A stretch of 64,000 nucleotides of DNA from Sphingomonas sp. OK281 (lineage in GTDB: Bacteria; Pseudomonadota; Alphaproteobacteria; Sphingomonadales; Sphingomonadaceae). The position numbers and the translations under genes were made by a program. Positions 15,599-27,237 of the stretch are shown piece by piece. Under the pieces are notes generated by a model. That model was given only the letters and a program-made list of their open reading frames with translations. It was not told the origin of the DNA and searched no databases. Position 1 is the stretch's first letter; each line of letters opens with the position of its first letter. Where the stretch lies: NCBI RefSeq assembly GCF_900115295.1, contig NZ_FOVZ01000004.1:124001-188000 (forward strand). Direction: 5' to 3'.

Positions 15599-16708
15599 AT
15601 GACCGGGGATATCGAAGCAACGGCGGATATCGCCACGGGTACAGTCGTCGGGCACGCGTTCGAGCCGAAGGCGGGCGAAGCTCGTCACGCGTCTGCGGGC
15701 CACGGCCTGGATGATGCGCTGTGCCTGAATTGCGGGACGCGGTTGCTGGGCGAGCACTGCCACGCGTGTGGTCAATCGGCGCATGTCCATCGCTCGCTCG
15801 GCGGGATCGGGCATGAGATCGCACACGGCGTGTTCCATTTCGAAGGCAAGATATGGCGGACTTTGCCGCTGCTTGTGCTGCATCCAGGTGCGCTCACGCG
15901 GCGGTACGTCAATGGCGAGCGGGCGCGGTTCGTGTCGCCGCTGGCGCTGTTCCTGTTCACCGTCTTCCTGATGTTCGCGACGATCGGCGCGGTCGGCGGG
16001 GAAATGACGAAGGACTTTATCCGGGACGGGCGTGCCGGGAAGACGTCCGATTATGCGCGCGAGGCCGCGAGGGCTCGCGCCGCGCTGGACAAGGTCGAGG
16101 CGCAGCGGGCGGTTGCGACGCATGCCCCCGCCACATATTCGTCCGAACAGCGTGCCACCCTCGATCGGCAGGCAAGCGCGCTCCGTACCACGGTTCGCGC
16201 GCTCGGCGTCGCCGCGGCTATGCAGGAGGGAGGCGCCAACGGTACGCTGGTCGACCTGGGCGATTTCAAGACCGGCTGGGAGCGGCTGGACCACGGGATC
16301 GCCAAAGCGAACGGCAACCCGGGCCTGATGTTCTACAAGCTGCAGACCAGCGCGTATAAATACAGCTGGGGCCTGATTCCGTTATCCGTGCCGTTCATGG
16401 CGCTCCTGTTCCTGTGGCGGCGCCAGCATCATCTCTACGATCACGCAATCTTCGTGACCTATTCGCTCGCGTTCATGATGCTGTTGACGATCGTGCTGAT
16501 CGTTGCGGGTGTGATCGGGGTCGCGGAGGGCTGGATCGTGATGGCGGCGATGTGCGTGCCGCCAGTCCACATGTTCGCGCAGCTTCGGGGTGCGTATTCC
16601 CTGCGGAAGTGGTCGGCGGCGTGGCGGACGGTGGCATTGCTGACGTTCGCGTTCACGGTGTTGCTGGCATTTATCGTGTTGCTGTTGCTGCATGGTCTGA
16701 CGGACTGA
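15599..16708 (+). CDS. DUF3667 zinc-ribbon membrane protein
   Basis: A 369-residue protein. A two-pair zinc ribbon (LNCGTRLLGEHCHACGQ, about residues 43-60) precedes a conserved amphipathic region (GIGHEIAHGVFHFEGKIWRT) and the RYVNGERARFVSPLALFLF signature of DUF3667. Three or four membrane helices follow (about residues 115-135, 263-283, 288-310 and 340-365), with a coiled-coil-like cytoplasmic or periplasmic insert between the first and second. AGGGGG lies seven bases upstream of the ATG. The function is unknown. It is divergent from proA. Confidence 0.85.
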   Translation: MTGDIEATADIATGTVVGHAFEPKAGEARHASAGHGLDDALCLNCGTRLLGEHCHACGQSAHVHRSLGGIGHEIAHGVFHFEGKIWRTLPLLVLHPGALTRRYVNGERARFVSPLALFLFTVFLMFATIGAVGGEMTKDFIRDGRAGKTSDYAREAARARAALDKVEAQRAVATHAPATYSSEQRATLDRQASALRTTVRALGVAAAMQEGGANGTLVDLGDFKTGWERLDHGIAKANGNPGLMFYKLQTSAYKYSWGLIPLSVPFMALLFLWRRQHHLYDHAIFVTYSLAFMMLLTIVLIVAGVIGVAEGWIVMAAMCVPPVHMFAQLRGAYSLRKWSAAWRTVALLTFAFTVLLAFIVLLLLHGLTD

Positions 16709-16736
16709 GCGTTACCCGGTGGGTTCTGCCAACTTC

Positions 16737-16806
16737 CGTTCGTCCTGAGCGAAGTCGAAGCACCTTCGCGCGGGGCATGCCCTTCGACTTCGCTCAGGAC
16801 GAACGG
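16737..16806. repeat. Palindromic repeat, family F copy 1
   Basis: Perfect inverted repeat: 25-base arms starting CCGTTCGTCCTGAGCGAAGT and ending in the reverse complement at 16806, with a 20-base centre. It lies between the convergent DUF3667 and Rap1a-like genes and may act as a bidirectional terminator. This is a very common repeat type in sphingomonad genomes. Confidence 0.88.
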
Positions 16807-16858
16807 GGGAAAGAGGACATCCTCGACATCCTGAACTTCCCCACGACTCCGAACATTC

Positions 16859-17236
16859 TCAACGGCAGGGGTAGAGGTTCGCCAGGACGCGGGCGTAGCC
16901 GTCCTTGAGGGGGCGCTTCCGATAGCTGGCTGGGAGTTCGTTGAGGCCATCCAGCATGTCCATGATACCGACGGACTCCCCTTCGGGGACGCAGGCGATC
17001 GGTGGCTTGCCGGCGGCGGCGCGGGCGGCGCGTTCCGCCTTCAGCTGGTTGGTTGCCGCCTTGGCTTCAGCCTTCAGCGCGGGAAGGTCGGGGGACATCA
17101 GCGCCATCGGGCCCTGGTCGGGGAGCGCGTTGGCACGGGCCAGGAAGGTGCCGACGGTTATCGCCGCGCTTGCCGGCATCGCCACGCCGACCATCAGCAA
17201 CGCTGCGACTACAGCCTTCGAACGCGAATACGACAT
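16859..17236 (-). CDS. Secreted Rap1a/Tai-like protein
   Basis: A 125-residue exported protein with a signal peptide (residues 1-24, MSYSRSKAVV to ASAA) and a C-terminal domain resembling the Rap1a/Tai immunity fold: Cys at ACVPEGES, a helix, then LPASYRKRPLKDGYARVLANLYPC with the closing Cys. In Serratia such proteins protect against type VI effectors, but many stand-alone homologues have no effector nearby, and none is seen here. The ATG at 17236 forms the end of a 9-base hairpin with the ribosome site in its loop; an in-frame ATG at 17266 would start in the other arm. Confidence 0.7.
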   Translation of the reverse strand: MSYSRSKAVVAALLMVGVAMPASAAITVGTFLARANALPDQGPMALMSPDLPALKAEAKAATNQLKAERAARAAAGKPPIACVPEGESVGIMDMLDGLNELPASYRKRPLKDGYARVLANLYPCR

Positions 17237-17267
17237 GGGCGGCCTTTCCGATAAAAGACCGCCCATG
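17234..17267 (-). promoter_or_regulatory. Hairpin enclosing ribosome site and start codon
   Basis: CATGGGCGG (17234-17242) and its exact reverse complement (17259-17267) flank a 16-base loop. In the mRNA of the Rap1a-like gene the loop carries AAAGG and the 3' arm ends with the start codon. The pairing would hide the ATG, so translation could be structure-controlled. That role is inference. Confidence 0.5.
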
Positions 17268-17299
17268 GAGCTACTTAAGTGACTGTCCGGTGAACCGGA

Positions 17300-19306
<2,007 letters not shown>

Positions 19307-19406
19307 GGGTGCACGATACCTTTCAGCGCACAAGATAAGCGCGCGCAGGTTAATGGCAATGGAACAACGCGCGACTTGCGTTGATCAGTGTGAACGGACG
19401 GGCGCG

Positions 19407-20375
19407 TTACGCGGGGCTTCTCCTTGGCGGTGCCTCGCGGAAGCGCCAGACGTCGCCGCGGACGCTGGCGATGATCCCGGCTTGCGTGGTGCGCTTGCCC
19501 GCCATCAGCGAGTCGAGCAGGCTTTCGATATTGGCAGCCTCGGTCCATTCGGGCGCGACGATGCCGGCGTCGGTACGGACCGTGCCGATCGCGCGGCGGG
19601 CGAGGCGGCGGAGGATTTCGCGGGGGAGGTTCTCGACCGCGAGCTTCACCTCGCCGCCGCCGACCTTGGCGCGTTCGGTCCAGATCCAGTCGACCATCGC
19701 GCGGACGTCGGTATCGGTCTCGGCGAGCGCGGCGGCGGCGCGTGCGAGGTTGGGCGTGCCGAGCCATTCGTTCTCGTCGAGCAACCGGCGGAAGCGGGTG
19801 CGATCGTGGCGGTCGTCGTGGTTCGAGGGATCGTCGAAGAACGGCACTTCGGCACGGCGGACGATCGCGCGGAGTTCGGCGCGGCGCCAGTCGAGCAAGG
19901 GGCGGACGACCGTTACGCCGTGGACTTCGGTGCGGGCGCGGACACCGGCGAGGCCGGCTAGCCCCGACCCACGGGCGGCGCGCATGAGGAAGGTCTCGGC
20001 CTGGTCGTCGGCGTGATGGCCGGTGACGAGCGCCCCTGCCCCGATCGCGCGGGCGTGATCAGTAAGGAGAGCATAGCGCGTGGTGCGGGCCTGCGCCTGG
20101 ATGCTGGCGCCGGTGATCGGCTCGCTGGGCGCGAGCGTGGCATGGGGAATGCCGAGCGTGGTGCAGTGTGCGGCGACCATCGCGGACTCCTCCACCGCTT
20201 CGAGGCGGAGGCGGTGGTCTATGCTAGCTACCGTGAAGCCGGGCGGCAGGGCCTCGTGCGCGAGGGTTAGCATCGCCATGCTGTCGGGGCCGCCGGAGAC
20301 GGCGAACAGCGGGTTGGCGATATCGCTGGCGAGGCGCGCGAAGTCTGCGGCGAAGCGGCGTCCTTCTTCGGTCAT
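19407..20375 (-). CDS. tilS: tRNA(Ile)-lysidine synthetase
   Basis: A 322-residue N-type ATP pyrophosphatase that turns C34 of tRNA-Ile(CAU) into lysidine, changing both codon and amino-acid identity. The PP-loop is SGGPDSMAM (about residues 26-34), with downstream TGHHADDQAET and RTRFRRLL. The C-terminal extension is short compared with the E. coli enzyme, as usual in alphaproteobacteria. It is upstream of ftsH on the same strand, and upstream of it lies a family-D palindromic repeat. Confidence 0.95.
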   Translation of the reverse strand: MTEEGRRFAADFARLASDIANPLFAVSGGPDSMAMLTLAHEALPPGFTVASIDHRLRLEAVEESAMVAAHCTTLGIPHATLAPSEPITGASIQAQARTTRYALLTDHARAIGAGALVTGHHADDQAETFLMRAARGSGLAGLAGVRARTEVHGVTVVRPLLDWRRAELRAIVRRAEVPFFDDPSNHDDRHDRTRFRRLLDENEWLGTPNLARAAAALAETDTDVRAMVDWIWTERAKVGGGEVKLAVENLPREILRRLARRAIGTVRTDAGIVAPEWTEAANIESLLDSLMAGKRTTQAGIIASVRGDVWRFREAPPRRSPA

Positions 20376-20396
20376 GCGAAGACAGTCCTGACCTTG

Positions 20397-20514
20397 GAAA
20401 GGTCGCCACCCCGGCGGAGGCCGGGGCCCAATTGGGGGACCGTGATGACTGAGTGCAGCCCTTCGTTACGACGACCTTGCCAATTGGGCCCCGGCCTCCG
20501 CCGGGGGGGTGGTA
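20397..20514. repeat. Palindromic repeat, family D copy 1
   Basis: CACCCCGGCGGAGGCCGGGG plus CCCAATTGGGGGACCGT on the left pairs with CAATTGGGCCCCGGCCTCCGCCGGGGGGTG on the right. The centre carries the family-typical GCCCTTCGTTACGACGACC. It fills the cpoB-tilS gap. Other copies are at 36740-36846 and 40670-40776. Confidence 0.85.
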
Positions 20515-20568
20515 AAGTGCGACGTGAGATCACGGACAGGCAGGTACGCGTGCGCACGGGAAGATGCC

Positions 20569-21504
20569 TTACTTGCACTTCGCCGCGCTGCGCCCGGCGG
20601 CAACCTGCCCCTTCATCGCCGACGCCATCTTGGCGCCGTAGACGTCGTTCAGCTCGTCATACACCTTGCACGCATCCGCCGGCTTGTTGAGCTTGGTCAG
20701 CGCCTGGCCCAGATACAGCAGGCTGTCCGGCGCGCGCTCGCCCTCGGGCATCTTCTTGTAATTGTCGTAGAACGCCATCGACGCGAGGCTCGGCTTGCCC
20801 TCGTCGAGATACGACCGGCCGAGCAGGTTCTGCGCATAGCTGGCGCGCTTGTTCTTCGGGTAGTCGGCGACGACCTTCTTCAGCTGCGCCTCGGCCTGCG
20901 GGTATTGCTTGGCGGCCCAGAGACGGTAGCCATACATATACTCGTCTTCCGCCGGATCGCCGGTCGAGGGCTTCTCGACCGAGACCTTGGTCGGTGTCGC
21001 CGCGCCGGGCTTGCTTGCCGCTTCGGGGCGCGTGGTCGGGCGCGAGGGGCCGCTCGACTGCCCACCCGCCTGGTCGTCGGATTCGATCGGGCCACCAGTC
21101 CCCGCCCCCGTCGCGATCGGCGCGGGGCCGGTCTCGAGCGACTTCAGACGGGCGTCGTTCGAGCGGCGATAATTGTCGAACGCATCCTGCAACTGGCGCG
21201 TGCGGTTCTGGTTCTGCTCGATCTGCTCGGTGAGCGAGGTCATCTGCTGTTCGAGCGACGTCACGCGCTGGTTGACGTCGGCGAGCGCGCTGGTCGCGGG
21301 CGAGCCGGGCCCCGGACCCTGCTCGCTCTGCGGCGCGCGCACTTCGGGCTGGAGCATCTGGCCAGCGCCACCCGGGAAGACCTTGCGCTGGACCGCGCGC
21401 ATTTCGCTTTCGAGCTTGCCGACGCGGCCCTCGACATTTTGTGCCTGTACGGCGGCGGGCAGCAACGCCGCGAGGCAGACGCCGACCAGAATTGACTTAC
21501 GCAT
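20569..21504 (-). CDS. cpoB: Tol-Pal system protein CpoB/YbgF
   Basis: A 311-residue periplasmic protein: signal peptide (1-21, ending VQAQ), a trimerising coiled coil (about 25-110, with heptad-like DVNQRVTSLEQQMTSLTEQIEQ split by short breaks), a Pro/Gly linker, and C-terminal TPR repeats (about 180-300: DEYMYGYRLWAAKQYPQAEAQ, NLLGRSYLDEGK, LYLGQALTKLNKPADAC). CpoB coordinates outer-membrane constriction with septal peptidoglycan synthesis. The usual tol-pal genes are not in the window; here its neighbours are tilS and the RodZ-like gene. Confidence 0.93.
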   Translation of the reverse strand: MRKSILVGVCLAALLPAAVQAQNVEGRVGKLESEMRAVQRKVFPGGAGQMLQPEVRAPQSEQGPGPGSPATSALADVNQRVTSLEQQMTSLTEQIEQNQNRTRQLQDAFDNYRRSNDARLKSLETGPAPIATGAGTGGPIESDDQAGGQSSGPSRPTTRPEAASKPGAATPTKVSVEKPSTGDPAEDEYMYGYRLWAAKQYPQAEAQLKKVVADYPKNKRASYAQNLLGRSYLDEGKPSLASMAFYDNYKKMPEGERAPDSLLYLGQALTKLNKPADACKVYDELNDVYGAKMASAMKGQVAAGRSAAKCK

Positions 21505-21599
21505 GGGTCACACCCCCCGGTGATTGGTTAATCGTCCGGGTATAGCTGCACTACCCATCCTGTCGCCAGCCTTAAGACCCTGGCGCCGGTCTGCCGCCG

Positions 21600-22589
21600 T
21601 TACGGATTCTGCGTTGCCGTAGCGGCAGGCGGCGGGTTGGCGGCGGCGTCGAGGTTGGCGCGCTGCGTCTCGCTCAGCCGACGACGTGGCGTACGCGGGC
21701 GGTTGGCGGTACGCGACCGCTCGGACGACCGCGTCGACGTCGGCGTCGCTTCGGTCGCGGCAGGCGTCGTCTGGGGCTCGGGCGTACCGGCGATGCGCGC
21801 GGCAATCGCCGGCGCACTCACGGACACGTCCTTGATCGCGCGCTCGCCGGTGCCGAGTGCTGGCGCCGCCGAACCGTTGAGCGTCACCGCCAGCTTGTCG
21901 GCGCGACCGATGTTGATCTTCGGATCCTTGGCATCCTTCGGCACGTCGAACTTCTCGCCGGGCTTCATCGTACCGAGATACAGCGTCTTGTTGTCGGCAT
22001 CGTAGACGCGCATCCACACCTCGTCCGAGGCGGTCAGCGTGACCTGGCCGTTGGCAGGCGTGGCCGGCGCAGGGACCGGTTGCGCGGTCTGCGCCGCGGG
22101 GTTCTGGGCGGCTTGATTCTGGGCGGTCTCGGCGATCGGCGTCGTGGTCGAGGCGTTGTTCGAACCGCGGAACATGTCGGTGCCGTACCACAGCCCGACC
22201 AGCACCAGCACCGCGATCGCGATCCCCAGCGCGACGATCGCGAGCCCGCGCGACGGCACGCGCGACGGATCGGTCATCTCGTACGGTTCGTATTCGGGCT
22301 TCTTGCTGCCCAGTTTCGCGACGTCGCTACGGACGATGTTGGCGATCTGCACCTCGTCGATGCCCATCGCGCGCGCATAGGCGCGGCTGAACCCGACCGC
22401 GTAGGTCGAAGACGGCAGCGTCGAATAATCGGATGCCTCGATCGCTTCAAGGTGGCGCAGCGGCACACGGGTACGCGTCGCGATATCCGCAACGGTCAGG
22501 CCCTGCGCCTCGCGCGCCTTGCGGAGAATGTCGCCAGCACGCTCTGGTTGAGCCGGTGCTGCGTTCTGGCCGGTTTCGACCTCGTCCAT
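21600..22589 (-). CDS. RodZ-like helix-turn-helix/DUF4115 membrane protein
   Basis: A 329-residue protein. The N-terminal Cro-type HTH (about residues 16-85: GDILRKAREAQGLTVADIATRTRVPLRHLEAIE) is followed by a basic juxtamembrane stretch, one TM helix (about 130-150, GLAIVALGIAIAVLVLVGLWY), a low-complexity Ala/Gln/Pro region and a C-terminal DUF4115 domain (about 195-270). This is the domain order of RodZ, which links MreB to the cell wall. Sphingomonads that lack a typical MreB role still carry it. The tail is Thr/Arg-rich. The start at 22589 gives the family N-terminus. Confidence 0.85.
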   Translation of the reverse strand: MDEVETGQNAAPAQPERAGDILRKAREAQGLTVADIATRTRVPLRHLEAIEASDYSTLPSSTYAVGFSRAYARAMGIDEVQIANIVRSDVAKLGSKKPEYEPYEMTDPSRVPSRGLAIVALGIAIAVLVLVGLWYGTDMFRGSNNASTTTPIAETAQNQAAQNPAAQTAQPVPAPATPANGQVTLTASDEVWMRVYDADNKTLYLGTMKPGEKFDVPKDAKDPKINIGRADKLAVTLNGSAAPALGTGERAIKDVSVSAPAIAARIAGTPEPQTTPAATEATPTSTRSSERSRTANRPRTPRRRLSETQRANLDAAANPPPAATATQNP

Positions 22590-22697
22590 TCTTGTCTCCG
22601 AACACGGGCGCGTAGCGTTGCCCGCCATGGCACCCGTCTTTCAGAGGCCCTTAGCCGTGTCAACGCACCGCATGTCTTAACCGCAGCTTTCCGCCGA

Positions 22698-24971
22698 TCA
22701 GACGATTTCGACGCCGTTTTCGGTCGCCCAGTTGGTCAGCGCACCGCGCATGTCGCGCGGCGGGTTGGCCAGCAGTCCTGCCATGTATGCGACGAGCGCA
22801 GCGCGATCGAGCGAGCGCGTCATCGCCTTGATCGGGCCGACGGCGGCGGGGGTGATCGACAGCCGCTCGATCCCGAGCCCGATGAGCGCCATCGCCTCCA
22901 GCGGACGCCCGCCCATCTCGCCGCAGACTGCCAGATCGACCGACGCCTCGCGGACCGGTGCGACCAGCCGCGCGATGAAGCGCAGGATCGACGGGCTGAG
23001 CCAGTCGTAGCGCTCGGCGAGCTTCGGGTTGGCACGATCGGCGGCGAACAGGAATTGCGTGAGGTCGTTGGTGCCGATCGACAGGAACTCGATCTTCGGC
23101 AGCAGGATGTCGAGCATTTCGGCGAGCGCCGGCACCTCCAGCATCGCGCCGTAGCGGATCGCCAGCGGCATCTTCCGTCCGCGCCCCTCGAGCCAGGTCC
23201 GCTGCGCCTCGAACAGCGCGCGCGCCTCGTCGAACTCCCACGGCTCGCTGACCATCGGGAACATCACGTTCAGCGTGCGACCGGCGGCGGCTTCTAGGAG
23301 CGCCCGCGCCTGCACCTTCATCAACCCGTCGCGCTCGAGGCCGAGGCGCAGTGCGCGCCAGCCCATCGCCGGGTTCTCTTCGTCGGAATCTTCCTTGTTC
23401 AGATACGGCAGCGCCTTGTCGCCGCCGATATCGACGGTGCGGAAGATCACCGGGCGATCGCCGGCCGCGTCGAGCACTTCGCGGTAGAGACGCTGCTGGC
23501 GCTCGCGTTGCGGCAAGGTGGCGGAGACGAGGAACTGGAACTCGGTGCGGAACAGGCCGATGCCGTCCGCGCCGGTGACGTCGAGCGCGGCGACGTCGTC
23601 GCGGAGGCCGGCATTTACCATCAGCGTGAGCCGGTGGCCGTCCTTGGTGATTGGCGGGACGTCGCGCAGTGCAGCGAACGCCGCCTTGCGCTTCTGGCGC
23701 ATAGCGAGGCGCGCCTCGAACGCTTCCTCCATTGCCGCCGAGGGCCGCGCGAAGACGTTGCTCTCGGCGCTGTCGAGCAACAGCATGTCGCCTTCCGCGA
23801 CGAGCCGGCGGATATCGCGGACGCGGCCGAGCACCGGAACGCCCATCGCGCGCGCGACGATCGTGACGTGCGCGGTAAGCGAGCCCTCCTCCAGGATCAC
23901 GCCTTTCAGACGGCGCTTGTCGTATTCGAGCAGTTCGGCGGGGCCGAGGTTGCGCGCGATCAGGATAGTGTCCTGGCGCAGGCCCATCTGTGCGGCGGTG
24001 CCCATCTGGCCCGAGACGATGCGGAGCAGCCGGTTAGACAGGTCCTCCAGATCATGCATCCGGTCGGCGAGCAACGGATCGTCGATCTGGCGCATGCGCT
24101 GGCGGGTGCGTTGCTGGACGCGTTCGATCGCTGCCTCTGCGGTGAGCCCGGAGTCGATCGCCTCGTTGATCCGCCGCGCCCAGCCCTCGTCATAGGCGAA
24201 CATCTTGTAGGTCTGGAGCACCTCGACATGCTCGCCGCCGACGCCGAATTCGGCTTCGCGAGTCATCCGGTCGATGCCTTCGCGCATCTTGTCGAACGCG
24301 GCGTAGACGCGGTGGCGCTCGGCGTCGGTATCCTCGGCGACGGTGTGCTCGATATGGATTCGCGGCTGGTGGTAGACCGCGCAGCCCGCAGCCATGCCGT
24401 CGACCAGTTTCTGGCCGGGGATCCGCATCGCCGCAGTCGACTGCGGCCGGTCCGCGCCACCGCCGGTGGTGTCGATGAGCCCGGCATTGGCGATCAGTTC
24501 GGACAGCACCATCGCGACGGTCTGCAACGCCTCGATCTCGACGTCGGCATATTTGCGACGATCCGTGTGCTGGACGGCCAGGACGCCCACCGAGCGCTCG
24601 CGACGGATGATCGGCACGCCCGCGAAGCTGTGGAAGCGGTCCTCGCCGGTCTCGGGCTTGTAGGCGAAATCGGGGTGGCTCGCGGCTTCGTCGAGGTTGA
24701 GCACCTCGACGTCCTCGGCGATCGTGCCGACGAGCCCTTCGCCGAGCGCTAGCTTGGTGACGTGGACGGCGGCCTGGTCGAGGCCGCGGGTCGCGAACAG
24801 TTCAAGCACGCCTTCGCGCAACAGGTAGATCGAGCAGACCTCGCTATCGATCGCGGTGGCGATGATGCCGACGACGGCGTTGAGCTTGGCTTGCGCGGAC
24901 GTGCGCGACGCCATCACGTCGTGAAGGCTGGTGAGGATTTCGCGGGCGGAGGCGGCGGCCGAAAGGGGCAT
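22698..24971 (-). CDS. ptsP: PTS-Ntr enzyme I (phosphoenolpyruvate-protein phosphotransferase)
   Basis: A 757-residue protein with an N-terminal GAF domain (about 1-165), then PEP-utilising enzyme I. It has the phospho-His domain with GGSLTAHVTIVARAMGVPV (about residue 355) and the PEP-binding barrel with GADGIGLFRTEFQFL, SIGTNDLTQF and CGEMGGRPLEAMAL. It starts the nitrogen-type phosphorelay to NPr and EIIA-Ntr, which regulates metabolism rather than sugar uptake; in many bacteria the GAF domain senses glutamine. The partner NPr/EIIA genes are not in this window. Confidence 0.95.
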   Translation of the reverse strand: MPLSAAASAREILTSLHDVMASRTSAQAKLNAVVGIIATAIDSEVCSIYLLREGVLELFATRGLDQAAVHVTKLALGEGLVGTIAEDVEVLNLDEAASHPDFAYKPETGEDRFHSFAGVPIIRRERSVGVLAVQHTDRRKYADVEIEALQTVAMVLSELIANAGLIDTTGGGADRPQSTAAMRIPGQKLVDGMAAGCAVYHQPRIHIEHTVAEDTDAERHRVYAAFDKMREGIDRMTREAEFGVGGEHVEVLQTYKMFAYDEGWARRINEAIDSGLTAEAAIERVQQRTRQRMRQIDDPLLADRMHDLEDLSNRLLRIVSGQMGTAAQMGLRQDTILIARNLGPAELLEYDKRRLKGVILEEGSLTAHVTIVARAMGVPVLGRVRDIRRLVAEGDMLLLDSAESNVFARPSAAMEEAFEARLAMRQKRKAAFAALRDVPPITKDGHRLTLMVNAGLRDDVAALDVTGADGIGLFRTEFQFLVSATLPQRERQQRLYREVLDAAGDRPVIFRTVDIGGDKALPYLNKEDSDEENPAMGWRALRLGLERDGLMKVQARALLEAAAGRTLNVMFPMVSEPWEFDEARALFEAQRTWLEGRGRKMPLAIRYGAMLEVPALAEMLDILLPKIEFLSIGTNDLTQFLFAADRANPKLAERYDWLSPSILRFIARLVAPVREASVDLAVCGEMGGRPLEAMALIGLGIERLSITPAAVGPIKAMTRSLDRAALVAYMAGLLANPPRDMRGALTNWATENGVEIV

Positions 24972-25125
24972 TCGGGTTGGCTATCAGATGAATGGCTTGG
25001 GTGCCACGCAACAAAAGCAGTGTCGGGGTGAAGTTCGATCGATCTGGCAGTGGGGATTCTTACAAATGAGATTGGTGCTGATCGCGGCGCGTAAATCTCA
25101 TCGGCTCCGGTTGCCCCTCCCCCTT

Positions 25126-25178
25126 GTTCTCCCGCGAAGGCGGGAGCCCAGTCTGGGTCCCCGCCTTCGCGGGGAAAC
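25126..25178. repeat. Palindromic repeat, family E copy 1
   Basis: TGTTCTCCCGCGAAGGCGGG-AGCCCAGTCTGGGT-CCCCGCCTTCGCGGGGAAACA. It lies in the 229-base gap between ptsP and ruvB, which otherwise shows no gene. A second copy is at 40587-40639. Confidence 0.82.
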
Positions 25179-25200
25179 ACGGTAGCGCGTACGCAACCAG

Positions 25201-26226
25201 TTACGCGTCGAACAGGCCGTCCTGGCTGCCGGCTGGCGGGTTGAGGCCGAGGTGCTTCCACCCTCCCGCATTCAGGAACCGACCGCGAGCGGTGCGCGCG
25301 ATCAGACCCAACTGGATCAGATATGGCTCGATCACTTCCTCGATCGTGTCGCGCGGTTCGCTGAGGCCTGCCGCCAGCGTCTCCACCCCGACGGGGCCAC
25401 CGCGGTAGATGTCGGCGATCATCATCAGATAGCGACGGTCCATCGCGTCGAGCCCGAGCGAATCGACCTCAAGCCGATTGAGCGCCGCATCCGCCGCCCG
25501 TGCATCTACCGTCTCATTCCCCGCGACATTGGCGAAATCGCGCACTCTTCGCAGCAATCGCCCGGCGATACGCGGCGTACCGCGGGCGCGGCGCGCGATC
25601 TCCATCGCGCCGTCCTTGGCAATACCCAGACCGAGCAGCCCCGCCGCCCGCGTGACCACCCGCTCCAGTTCCTCGACGGTGTAGAACTGCAACCGCACCG
25701 GGATGCCGAAGCGATCGCGCAGCGGCGTCGTCAGCAACCCCTGCCGCGTCGTCGCGCCGATCAGCGTGAAGCGCGGCAGGTCGATCCGCACCGATCGCGC
25801 ACTAGGCCCCTCGCCGATCATCAGGTCGAGCGCACGGTCCTCCATTGCCGGATACAGCACTTCCTCGACCGCGGGCTGCAACCGGTGGATCTCGTCGATG
25901 AACAGCACGTCGCCATCCTCGAGATTGGTCAGCAGCGCGGCGAGATCGCCCGACTTGGCGATCACCGGGCCCGAGGTGGCGCGGAAGCCCACGCCCATCT
26001 CGCGCGCGACGATCTGCGCGAGCGTCGTCTTGCCGAGCCCCGGCGGCCCGAAGAACAGCACGTGGTCGAGCGCATCGCCGCGCGATTTCGCCGCCTGGAT
26101 GAAGATGCGCAGGTTCTCGCGTGCGGCCTTCTGCCCGACGAATTCGTCGAGCGTCTTCGGGCGCAGCGCGGCGTCGACGTCTTCGGGACGCTTGGCGGCA
26201 GTCAGGATGCGGTCTGTATCGGTCAC
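25201..26226 (-). CDS. ruvB: Holliday junction branch-migration helicase RuvB
   Basis: A 341-residue AAA+ motor of standard length. Signatures: [12 protein letters not shown] at the N-terminus, Walker [11 protein letters not shown] (about residues 62-71), Walker [10 protein letters not shown], sensor 1 IGATTR, the Arg finger segment LRDRFG, and the C-terminal winged helix ending [13 protein letters not shown]. It drives branch migration with RuvA. It is on the same strand as ruvA, but the two are separated by a plus-strand dehydrogenase gene. Confidence 0.97.
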   Translation of the reverse strand: MTDTDRILTAAKRPEDVDAALRPKTLDEFVGQKAARENLRIFIQAAKSRGDALDHVLFFGPPGLGKTTLAQIVAREMGVGFRATSGPVIAKSGDLAALLTNLEDGDVLFIDEIHRLQPAVEEVLYPAMEDRALDLMIGEGPSARSVRIDLPRFTLIGATTRQGLLTTPLRDRFGIPVRLQFYTVEELERVVTRAAGLLGLGIAKDGAMEIARRARGTPRIAGRLLRRVRDFANVAGNETVDARAADAALNRLEVDSLGLDAMDRRYLMMIADIYRGGPVGVETLAAGLSEPRDTIEEVIEPYLIQLGLIARTARGRFLNAGGWKHLGLNPPAGSQDGLFDA

Positions 26227-26279
26227 ACCCTGCGATAGCGCGCTCGCGGTGAAGGGGGCAAGGCGGCTATGGGGCGATC

Positions 26280-27188
26280 ATGACCAACCAAACCGCACGT
26301 CCCGACCTGTATCTGCTGGCCGGAGTCTCGCCCGCGCTGGAGGCGACGCTCGCCGAGCGCTTCACGTTGCACCGCACGAATCCGCCGGCGACGACGCGCG
26401 CGATAGTCGGTGGCGGCAGCAGCGTGGTAGATGCGGCGCTGCTCGATCGCCTTCCCGCGCTGGAGATCATCGCGATCCACGGCGTCGGGTACGACGGGAT
26501 CGACCTGGCCGCGACCAGGGCGCGCGGCATCGCGGTGACGACGACGCCGGACGTGCTGACCGACGACGTCGCGGACCTGGCGATCGGACTGATGCTGGCG
26601 GTGCAGCGGCGGATCGTCGCGAACGACGGTGCGGTGCGGAGCGGCGGTTGGCAGGTGGACCTTTCCCGACGGGCCAGCGGGCGACGCATCGGTATCTTTG
26701 GGCTGGGGCGGATCGGCAAGGCGATCGCCGAGCGCGCCGCGCCGTTTGCGCGCGAACTTCACTACACGGCACGCTCCGCCAAGCCGGATTTCGCGGGCGT
26801 GTTCCATGCCGATATCGCTTCGCTCGCCGCGGCGTGCGACGTGCTGATCATTGCCGCCCCCGGTGGCGAGTCGACGTCGCATAGCGTGGATGCGGGTGTT
26901 CTTGGGGCGCTTGGCGAGGACGGTATCCTCGTCAACATCGCCCGGAGTAGCCTGGTGGACGAACCTGCGCTGGTGGCGGCGCTTCGGGCCGGGACGATCG
27001 CCGGGGCGGGGCTCGACGTGTTCGCCGACGAACCTGCGGTTCCCGACGCGCTGAAGGCGATGGATCAGGTCGTCCTGTCACCGCATCAGGGTAGCGCGAC
27101 CGTCGATGGCAGGGCTGCGATGGCGGCGTTGGTGGTTGCGAACCTCGACGCGCATTTTGCCGGGAAAGCGCTGCTTACGCCGCTTTGA
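26280..27188 (+). CDS. D-isomer-specific 2-hydroxyacid dehydrogenase
   Basis: A 302-residue NAD(P)-dependent oxidoreductase. The N-terminal substrate domain holds IHGVGYDGIDL. The Rossmann fold has GIFGLGRIGKAIAERA (about residues 139-154), the catalytic Arg in VNIARSSLVDE, the Glu in GLDVFADEPAVP and the His in VLSPHQGSAT. It is closest in pattern to hydroxypyruvate/glyoxylate reductases, but the substrate is not certain. The gene is inserted on the opposite strand between ruvA and ruvB. Confidence 0.9.
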   Translation: MTNQTARPDLYLLAGVSPALEATLAERFTLHRTNPPATTRAIVGGGSSVVDAALLDRLPALEIIAIHGVGYDGIDLAATRARGIAVTTTPDVLTDDVADLAIGLMLAVQRRIVANDGAVRSGGWQVDLSRRASGRRIGIFGLGRIGKAIAERAAPFARELHYTARSAKPDFAGVFHADIASLAAACDVLIIAAPGGESTSHSVDAGVLGALGEDGILVNIARSSLVDEPALVAALRAGTIAGAGLDVFADEPAVPDALKAMDQVVLSPHQGSATVDGRAAMAALVVANLDAHFAGKALLTPL

Positions 27189-27237
27189 ACCGAGCCGGAT
27201 AGCGATCCTGGAGGACACGCAACAAACGTGTCGCGTG

